A DNA stretch of 6,349 bases, taken from contig DRLF01000184.1 in the NCBI GenBank assembly GCA_011051425.1, positions 1 through 6,349 on the forward strand, given 5' to 3'. The DNA comes from Thiolapillus brandeum. GTDB lineage: Bacteria > Pseudomonadota > Gammaproteobacteria > Chromatiales > Chromatiaceae. Made by a program: the position numbers and the translations under genes. The notes beneath the pieces are model-generated. The model did not search any database and had not been told where the DNA came from. It saw nothing but the letters and a program-made list of their open reading frames with translations. Below, piece after piece: positions 1-4,374 of this stretch; position 1 is the first letter of the stretch; every line of letters starts with the position of its first letter.

Positions 1-432
1 ATAGATGCCTTCAGCCACGCCTACCTGCCTGGCCGGGAACCATTCACCGATCATGCGGATGCCGATAACGAAACCTGCGCCCACGAAACCCAGGGCGAAA
101 CGGGTGGCCAGCAGCATCTGGTAGGAATCGGCCATGGCGAAGAAGAAACAGATGATGCTGGAGATGAACAGCAGGCCGGAGAAAATCAGGCGCGGGCCGT
201 ACTTGTCCACCAGCATGCCGATGATGATGCGTGCCGGAATGGTCAGGGCCACGTTGACAATGAGCAGTGCCTTCACTTCCTGTTTGCTCAGGCTGAAGGT
301 TTCCTGGATGGCCGCCAGCAGGGGGGCGTGGTTGAACCACACCATGAACGATAGGAAAAAGGCAAACCAGGTCAGATGCAGGGTTCTGATCTTGCCGCTG
401 AATGAAAACAGGTTGAGTTTGGCTTCCGACAT
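1..432 (-). CDS. narK: NarK/NNP-family MFS nitrate/nitrite transporter, N-terminal part (runs off left edge)
   Basis: Inner-membrane major facilitator of the nitrate/nitrite porter family, expected to import nitrate for the reductases encoded divergently. Only the first 144 residues are in the window; the frame stays open to base 1, and full members are about 400-500 residues. Visible are a first hydrophobic segment (about 20-40), a second (about 55-74) containing Arg68 in IPARIIIG where NarK proteins carry a nitrate-binding arginine, the MFS loop motif [10 protein letters not shown] (72-81), a third segment (about 82-100) and a glycine-rich segment [12 protein letters not shown] (115-126) followed by [13 protein letters not shown], typical of NarK/NRT2 proteins. 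I chose the ATG at 432 because GGAG lies six bases upstream of it. An in-frame ATG at 444 would add four residues but has no clear ribosome binding site. Import of nitrate, as against nitrite export or exchange, is inferred from the neighbours. Confidence 0.9.
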   Translation of the reverse strand, partial: MSEAKLNLFSFSGKIRTLHLTWFAFFLSFMVWFNHAPLLAAIQETFSLSKQEVKALLIVNVALTIPARIIIGMLVDKYGPRLIFSGLLFISSIICFFFAMADSYQMLLATRFALGFVGAGFVIGIRMIGEWFPARQVGVAEGIY

Positions 433-474
433 GCGATGCTCCATTGCTTGATTACAACTGTCACGGGTTGACGA

Positions 475-490
475 AGCATGAACCGTGCCA
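475..490 (-). promoter_or_regulatory. Putative sigma-54 (-24/-12) promoter of the transporter gene
   Basis: Read on the minus strand the site is TGGCACGGTTCATGCT. The -24 element TGGCAC is a perfect match, the -12 element is ATGC instead of TTGC, and GG and GC are separated by exactly ten bases as sigma-54 requires. The predicted start is near base 464, which leaves a leader of about 32 nt before the ATG at 432. Activity is inferred; the match was found by eye. Confidence 0.68.
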
Positions 491-535
491 GTCTGGGCGG
501 CGGAAAGGGCAGGAAGAAAACACTCTCTTTATATG

Positions 536-563
536 GGTGGCCACCTCCGGACAGGAGTCCGGA
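536..563. repeat. Two adjacent palindromes in the divergent control region
   Basis: A perfect 10-bp palindrome, GGTGGCCACC (536-545), is followed directly by an 18-bp inverted repeat, TCCGGAC-AGGA-GTCCGGA (546-563, 7-bp arms and a 4-nt loop). No T-run follows on either strand, so it does not look like an intrinsic terminator. It lies about 70-100 bp upstream of the predicted transporter start and could be an operator for an unidentified regulator. I do not recognise the motif. Confidence 0.5.
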
Positions 564-582
564 ATCTGTATAAGAAAATGCT

Positions 583-597
583 GATACATAATTGTGC
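583..597. promoter_or_regulatory. Possible degenerate second NtrC half-site
   Basis: A GTGC half-site (594-597) lies exactly 32 bp upstream of the corresponding half of the good NtrC-like dyad at 615-629. The left half is GATA, not GCAC. The spacing is about three helical turns and resembles the tandem NtrC sites known at glnA. The sequence match alone is weak, so this is only suggestive. Confidence 0.25.
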
Positions 598-614
598 TTC
601 GGATGTTCCGGGAG

Positions 615-629
615 GCACCAAAGTGGTGC
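615..629. promoter_or_regulatory. Putative NtrC-binding dyad (enhancer)
   Basis: GCACC-AAAGT-GGTGC is a perfect 5-bp inverted repeat and fits the NtrC pattern GCAC-N7-GTGC exactly. Its centre (622) is about 120 bp upstream of the predicted nirB start (about 742) and about 158 bp upstream of the predicted transporter start (about 464). Both distances suit an enhancer-type sigma-54 activator. With sigma-54-like promoters on both sides, one dyad could serve both transcripts. Binding by NtrC itself, as against a related activator, is inferred. Confidence 0.68.
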
Positions 630-688
630 GTCTTTTGAGGCTGGTAGTGAAGAAAGCGTTAGTCAATGTGGAAAACAGGCGTAAAAAC

Positions 689-701
689 AATCAGATAATG
701 T
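689..701 (+). promoter_or_regulatory. Possible IHF site between enhancer and nirB promoter
   Basis: AATCAG-ATAA-TGT matches seven of the nine specified positions of the IHF pattern WATCAR-N4-TTR and sits in an A/T-rich stretch between the NtrC-like dyad and the -24/-12 element, where DNA-bending sites are commonly found at sigma-54 promoters. The two mismatches fall in the TTR half, so support is weak. Confidence 0.25.
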
Positions 702-715
702 CGTTCTAAAATTCT

Positions 716-731
716 TGGCAAGCTATTTGCA
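716..731 (+). promoter_or_regulatory. Putative sigma-54 (-24/-12) promoter of the nirB operon
   Basis: TGGCAAGCTATTTGCA has TGGCA at -24, TTGCA at -12, and exactly ten bases between GG and GC. It differs from the usual TGGCAC only in the sixth base. Transcription would start near 742, giving a leader of about 60 nt before the nirB ATG. The site also argues against any nirB start upstream of 742. Confidence 0.75.
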
Positions 732-752
732 GTACAGGGGGAACAGTTGCAA

Positions 753-778
753 GCCTGGCCGGTATCGGCCTGTCAGGC
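753..778 (+). promoter_or_regulatory. Hairpin in the nirB 5' leader
   Basis: An inner stem GGCCG/CGGCC (757-761 and 766-770, loop GTAT) can sit on an outer GCCT/AGGC stem (753-756 and 775-778) with a 4-nt bulge at 771-774. It ends 12 nt before the ribosome binding site. No U-run follows, and the loop is four bases rather than the six of known ANTAR-antiterminator targets, so an attenuator of the Klebsiella nasF type is not supported. It might affect mRNA stability or translation. Confidence 0.35.
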
Positions 779-801
779 GAAAAATATACAAGAGGAAGCC
801 C

Positions 802-3282
802 ATGAAAGAACGTCTGGTACTTGTAGGAAATGGCATGGCGGGTGTGCGTACCCTGGAGGAGCTGCTCAAGCTTGCACCGGAGGAATATGACATCACCGTG
901 TTTGGTGCCGAACCTTACCCCAACTACAACCGCATTATGCTTTCCCCGGTACTGGCGGGAGAAAAGACCATCGATGAGATCATTCTCAACGACCGGGAAT
1001 GGTACGAGAGCAACGGCATCACCCTGCACACTGGGGACCCTGTTGTGGAAATCGACAGGATCAACCGCAGGGTGGTATCGGCATCCGGCATGGAAGTTTC
1101 CTATGACCGGCTGCTGCTGGCTACCGGGTCCAATCCCTTCATCATTCCCGTTCCCGGTTCCGATCTTCCCGGTGTCATCGGTTTTCGTGACATCGCCGAC
1201 GTGGATGCCATGGTCGAAGCGGCAAAGACCGGCAAGAAAGCCGTGGTGATCGGCGGCGGTCTGCTGGGTCTGGAAGCGGCCAACGGGCTGATGATCAACG
1301 GCATGGATGTCACCGTGGTGCATCTCATGGACATCCTCATGGAGCGTCAGCTGGACAAGCCTGCAGCCGGGATGCTGCGCAAGTCCCTGGAAGAAAAGGG
1401 CATGAAGTTTCTCATGGAAGCCCAGACCGCAGAGGTGCTGGGTGAGGATCATGTCACAGGACTGCGGTTTGCAGACGATGCACAGGGACGTGCAAGTGTC
1501 GTGGGAGGCAGGAAGCCGGGAACGACCGAAATAGAAGCCGATCTGGTGGTCATGGCCGTGGGCATACGCCCGGCCATGGATCTGGCGCAGAAGGCCGGCC
1601 TGTACTGTGAGCGCGGTGTGGTGGTGAACGACACCATGCAGACCTATGACCCGCGCATCTATGCCGTAGGCGAGTGTGTACAGCACCGTGGCCAGTGTTA
1701 CGGGCTGGTGGCGCCCCTGTTCGAGCAGGCCAAGGTGGCGGCCAACCATCTGGCGAAGATGGGCATCGCCCGCTACGAGGGCTCGGTGACTTCCACCAAG
1801 CTCAAGGTGACAGGCATCGACCTGTTCTCGGCGGGAGAATTCAACGAGGAGGACGGGGATGAAACCCTGGTCCTGCAGGATCCGGCGCAAAATATGTATA
1901 AGAAGCTGGTGGTGCGGGACAATCGTATCAAGGGCGCCGTCATGTTCGGCGATACCATGGACGGTACCTGGTACTTCCAACTGCTGCGGGAAGGTACGGA
2001 CATCTCAGCTTTCCGCAGCACCATACTGTTTGGCCAGCACGACCTGGGTGACGCCGGTCACGGGGATGAGACCCGGGTGGCGGCACTTTCCAGTGACGCT
2101 GAAATCTGCGGCTGTAACGGTGTCACCAAGGGCGACATCATCGATGCCATCCAGACCAAGGGTCTGTTCACGCTGGACGACGTGCGTGCGCACACCAAGG
2201 CGTCTGCTTCCTGCGGTTCATGCACAGGCCTTGTGGAAGCCATTCTCTCCAGCACCGTGGGTGAGGGTTATGAAGCCAAGCCCAGCAAGAAGCCGGTGTG
2301 CGGCTGCACCGAGCATTCCCACGATGACGTGATCCGTGCCATCGCCGAGCACGAGCTGAAAGACATGCCCTCCGTGTTCAGCTTCCTGGAATGGAACACG
2401 CCTGATGGCTGCGCCACCTGCCGCCCGGCCCTGAACTACTACCTGCTGGCCCGCTGGCCGGAAGACTACAAGGATGATGCCCAGTCCCGTTTCATCAATG
2501 AGCGGGCCCACGGCAACATTCAGAAGGACGGCACCTATTCCGTGGTGCCGCGCATGTTTGGCGGTTTGTGTACGCCTTCCGATCTGCGTGCCATCGCCGA
2601 TGTCTGTGACAAGTACGAAGTACCGGAGATGAAGGTGACCGGCGGACAGCGTATCGACCTGTTCGGCGTGAAGAAAGAGGACCTGCCGCCCCTGTGGAAG
2701 GACCTCACCGATGCCGGTTTCGTTTCCGGCCATGCTTACGGCAAGGCCATGCGTACGGTGAAAACCTGTGCAGGCAAGACCTGGTGCCGTTTCGGCACGC
2801 AGAACTCTACCGGCCTGGGCGTAAAGCTCGAAGAGCTGACCTGGGGCTCCTGGATGCCGCACAAGTTCAAGCTGGCCGTGTCCGGCTGCCCGCGCAACTG
2901 TGCGGAAGCCACCATCAAGGATTTCGGTGTGGTCTGCGTCGATTCAGGCTATGAGCTGCATATCGGCGGAAACGGTGGTATCAAGGTGAGGGTCACCGAC
3001 CTGCTGTGCAAGGTGGACACCGAGGAGGAGGTGCTGGAGTATTGTGGCGCCTTTACTCAGATGTACCGTGAAGAAGCGCATTATCTTGAGCGCACCGCAC
3101 CCTGGGTGGAGCGCGTCGGGCTGGGTCATATAAAGGAGCGTATCCTGGAAGATGAAGCCGAGCGCAAGGCGCTGTACGAACGCTTCAAAGTGGGGCAGAA
3201 GGTTGCCCAGGTCGATCCCTGGAAAGCACGTGCAGAAGGTGAAGCCGCCCATGAATTTGAACCCCTGAAAATCAGCGCCTGA
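802..3282 (+). CDS. nirB: Assimilatory nitrite reductase [NAD(P)H], large subunit
   Basis: Cytoplasmic flavo-siroheme enzyme that reduces nitrite to ammonium with six electrons from NAD(P)H, acting with NirD. The 826 residues are near the usual NirB length (E. coli about 850). In order: FAD-binding GNGMAG (9-14) and the NirB-typical PYPNYNRIMLSP (38-49); NAD(P)-binding GGGLLGLE (151-158); AVGEC (288-292) closing the flavin domain; a rubredoxin-reductase-like C-terminal segment from about 325; two BFD-like [2Fe-2S] motifs, C436-x-C438-x32-C471-x2-C474 and C500-x-C502-x34-C537-x2-C540; the ferredoxin-like half from about 579 with TGGQRIDL (613-620); and siroheme/[4Fe-4S] ligands C656, C662, C696 and C700. 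All cofactor residues are present. The ATG at 802 has AGAGGA just upstream (AGGA five bases away); the in-frame TTG at 715 lies before the predicted transcript start. First gene of the operon, 181 bp before nirD. Confidence 0.97.
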   Translation: MKERLVLVGNGMAGVRTLEELLKLAPEEYDITVFGAEPYPNYNRIMLSPVLAGEKTIDEIILNDREWYESNGITLHTGDPVVEIDRINRRVVSASGMEVSYDRLLLATGSNPFIIPVPGSDLPGVIGFRDIADVDAMVEAAKTGKKAVVIGGGLLGLEAANGLMINGMDVTVVHLMDILMERQLDKPAAGMLRKSLEEKGMKFLMEAQTAEVLGEDHVTGLRFADDAQGRASVVGGRKPGTTEIEADLVVMAVGIRPAMDLAQKAGLYCERGVVVNDTMQTYDPRIYAVGECVQHRGQCYGLVAPLFEQAKVAANHLAKMGIARYEGSVTSTKLKVTGIDLFSAGEFNEEDGDETLVLQDPAQNMYKKLVVRDNRIKGAVMFGDTMDGTWYFQLLREGTDISAFRSTILFGQHDLGDAGHGDETRVAALSSDAEICGCNGVTKGDIIDAIQTKGLFTLDDVRAHTKASASCGSCTGLVEAILSSTVGEGYEAKPSKKPVCGCTEHSHDDVIRAIAEHELKDMPSVFSFLEWNTPDGCATCRPALNYYLLARWPEDYKDDAQSRFINERAHGNIQKDGTYSVVPRMFGGLCTPSDLRAIADVCDKYEVPEMKVTGGQRIDLFGVKKEDLPPLWKDLTDAGFVSGHAYGKAMRTVKTCAGKTWCRFGTQNSTGLGVKLEELTWGSWMPHKFKLAVSGCPRNCAEATIKDFGVVCVDSGYELHIGGNGGIKVRVTDLLCKVDTEEEVLEYCGAFTQMYREEAHYLERTAPWVERVGLGHIKERILEDEAERKALYERFKVGQKVAQVDPWKARAEGEAAHEFEPLKISA

Positions 3283-3286
3283 TTCG

Positions 3287-3432
3287 GTAGGTCGGGCTTC
3301 AGCCCGACAACAGCAGCCACGACGGAGCCATGTCGGACTGAAGTCCGATCTACAGCGGCCAGGTAACGTAGGTCGGGCTTTAGCCCGACAATGGCCCGTG
3401 AACCAGGAATGTCGGGTAGAAATCCGACCCAC
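3287..3432. repeat. Cluster of four REP-like palindromes (BIME-like) between nirB and nirD
   Basis: Four units of about 23 nt occur at 3287-3309, 3331-3353, 3368-3390 and 3410-3432. Units 1 and 3 read GTAG then GTCGGGCT-loop-AGCCCGAC then A. Units 2 and 4 are inverted relatives ending in CTAC and CCAC. The alternating orientation, GTAG-type heads and short hairpins are the hallmarks of REP sequences mobilised by RAYT (TnpA-REP, IS200-like) transposases. Units 1 and 3 have perfect 8-bp stems with 2-nt loops; unit 2 has a perfect 7-bp stem; unit 4 is the most decayed. No transposase lies in the window. In transcripts the hairpins could protect nirB mRNA from 3' decay or lower readthrough to nirD. 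Confidence 0.88.
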
Positions 3433-3463
3433 ACTATATTTTAGAGAAGTAAAGGAAAGAAAC

Positions 3464-3772
3464 ATGAGTGACTGGAAAAAGATTGCCCCTCTGGAAGATA
3501 TTCCCCGTCTGGGTTCAAGAGTGGTGGAAATCGAAGACGGCAGTATCGCCGTGTTTCGCACCGGTGATGACCAGGTGTTTGCCGTGCGTGATGCCTGTCC
3601 GCATAAGAATGGTCCCCTGTCCCAGGGTATTGTGGCCGGTCATACCGTGACCTGCCCCTTGCACAACTGGAAAATCGATCTGGAATCCGGGGAAGCACTG
3701 GATCCCGACGAAGGCTGCACCAATACTTATGTCGCCAAGGTGGAAGAAGGCATGGTGTACCTGCAGCTCTGA
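3464..3772 (+). CDS. nirD: Nitrite reductase small subunit, Rieske [2Fe-2S] type
   Basis: Small partner of NirB in the NAD(P)H nitrite reductase, cytoplasmic, 102 residues, close to the usual size of about 100-110. It is a Rieske-fold protein with both ligand boxes intact: C45-P-H47 and C64-P-L-H67, giving C-x-H-x16-C-x2-H. It should therefore hold a [2Fe-2S] cluster. As I recall, E. coli NirD has the fold but lacks these ligands, so this is the cluster-bearing version. The start at 3464 has AGGA seven bases upstream; the same frame is open further upstream to a GTG at 3398, but that stretch runs through the fourth REP-like repeat and has no good ribosome site. Stop TGA at 3770-3772, 39 bp before the CBS gene, so the two are probably cotranscribed. 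Other small Rieske ferredoxins look similar, but the place after nirB settles the call. Confidence 0.94.
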   Translation: MSDWKKIAPLEDIPRLGSRVVEIEDGSIAVFRTGDDQVFAVRDACPHKNGPLSQGIVAGHTVTCPLHNWKIDLESGEALDPDEGCTNTYVAKVEEGMVYLQL

Positions 3773-3811
3773 CAGGGCATACGAGAACAAAATATTTTGG
3801 AGGAATGAGGC

Positions 3812-4258
3812 ATGTTGGTAAAAGACATAATGACAAAGGGTGCGCGCACCGTCACCGAAGACACTTCTGTTCAGGAAGTGGCTTCGCTGATGTGCCTGTA
3901 CCGTTTCAGCGGCTTGCCTGTGGTCGAAGGCGACAAACTCATCGGCTTCATCGCAGAGAAGGATGTACTGGCGCAACTGTTTCCCAGCGTCGAGGATGCC
4001 ATGGAGAGCATGGCCACCATCGATCTGAAGGACAAAGTGGGTGAATACAAATCCACGCTCAGCAAGAAGGTCTCAGACCTGATGACCCGCGGCGCCAAGA
4101 CCGTAGCGCCCGACATGCCGGTGCTCAAAGCCGCCATCATCATGGCCAACAACCGTTTTCGCCGCATTCCCGTGGAGGAAAACGGCAAGCTGGTGGGCAT
4201 GTTGAGTCTGGGGGATATCCACAAGGCGATTTTTCATCAGAGTCTGACAGAAGGGTAA
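3812..4258 (+). CDS. Small protein with two CBS domains
   Basis: A 148-residue soluble protein made almost only of a CBS pair (Bateman module). Repeat 1 (about 1-56) begins MLVKDIMTKGARTVTED and contains FSGLPVVEGDKLIGFIAEKDVL. Repeat 2 (about 86-141) begins VSDLMTRGAKTVAPD and contains RFRRIPVEENGKLVGMLSLGDI. Both have the V-x-D-(I/L)-M-T start and the G-(F/M)-(I/L) turn before a D/E-rich end. Such pairs usually bind adenine nucleotides or S-adenosyl compounds and report cell energy or metabolite state. No catalytic domain, DNA-binding helix or membrane segment is visible. GGAGGA (3799-3804) lies seven bases before the ATG; an ATG at 3805 is in another frame and too near it. Between nirD and the nitrate reductase, the gene probably belongs to the operon and may tune the enzymes or transport. 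That role is inference. Confidence 0.92.
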   Translation: MLVKDIMTKGARTVTEDTSVQEVASLMCLYRFSGLPVVEGDKLIGFIAEKDVLAQLFPSVEDAMESMATIDLKDKVGEYKSTLSKKVSDLMTRGAKTVAPDMPVLKAAIIMANNRFRRIPVEENGKLVGMLSLGDIHKAIFHQSLTEG

Positions 4259-4261
4259 GAG

Positions 4262-4342
4262 CCCTCTCCCCGAACCCTCTCCCGCGCACGGGAAAGGGGT
4301 GTCGAGCTCCCTCTCCCCGGGGGAGAGAGTTGGGGAGAGGGG
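4262..4342. repeat. Long imperfect inverted repeat, dispersed-repeat type
   Basis: The left arm (4262-4283) starts CCCTCTCCCCGAACCCTCTC. The right arm (4321-4341), read in reverse complement, is CCCTCTCCCCAACTCTCTCC plus C. The arms of about 21-22 bp differ by one inserted base and one or two substitutions, with about 37 bp between them. Similar CCCTCTCCCCAACCCTCTCCC repeats are scattered in many proteobacterial genomes and give spurious PLSPTLSPGERE-like peptides, as the reverse strand here does. It starts only three bases after the CBS stop. In RNA it could fold strongly, but no T-run follows, so a classical terminator is doubtful. Confidence 0.8.
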
Positions 4343-4374
4343 TAACAAACCAACTACAACACAAGTGAGAACGA

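Noticed and set aside
44..340. Minus-strand open frame of 98 codons near the left edge
   Set aside because: It is in a different frame from the transporter on the same strand and is rich in Pro, His and Arg with no membrane segments.
134..451. Plus-strand open frame of 105 codons near the left edge
   Set aside because: It is antisense to the NarK-type transporter, whose minus-strand translation shows clear membrane segments and MFS motifs.
447..462. FNR-type box starting TTGAT upstream of the transporter
   Set aside because: Only the left half-site is present; the ATCAA half is missing at the required distance.
635..663. Possible sigma-70 promoter (TTGAGG, 17 bp, GTTAGT) for nirB
   Set aside because: The -10 match is poor, and the exact sigma-54 element downstream is a better explanation.
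485..709. Plus-strand open frame of 74 codons in the intergenic region
   Set aside because: It starts at a GTG inside the minus-strand sigma-54-like site, has no ribosome site and no recognisable motif, and covers the putative NtrC site.
715..801. Upstream extension of nirB to the TTG at 715
   Set aside because: It begins at the -24/-12 element, before the predicted transcription start, and NirB proteins begin near the FAD-binding GxGxxG as they do from the ATG at 802.
706..1980. Long open frame of 424 codons on the minus strand opposite nirB
   Set aside because: It lies wholly against the conserved FAD/NAD domain coding of nirB, is histidine-rich and low in recognisable motifs, and is the expected antisense shadow of GC-rich coding DNA.
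3287..3432. CRISPR array
   Set aside because: Units alternate in orientation, differ from each other and have gaps of only 14-21 bp, so they are REP/BIME-like, not direct repeats with spacers.
3398..3463. Upstream extension of nirD to the GTG at 3398
   Set aside because: It would translate through a REP-like repeat; the ATG at 3464 has a good AGGA ribosome site and gives the normal NirD length.
3788..3799. Perfect 12-bp palindrome CAAAATATTTTG before the CBS gene
   Set aside because: It is short and A/T-only apart from its ends, overlaps the ribosome site by one base, and could easily be chance; not enough for a regulatory call.
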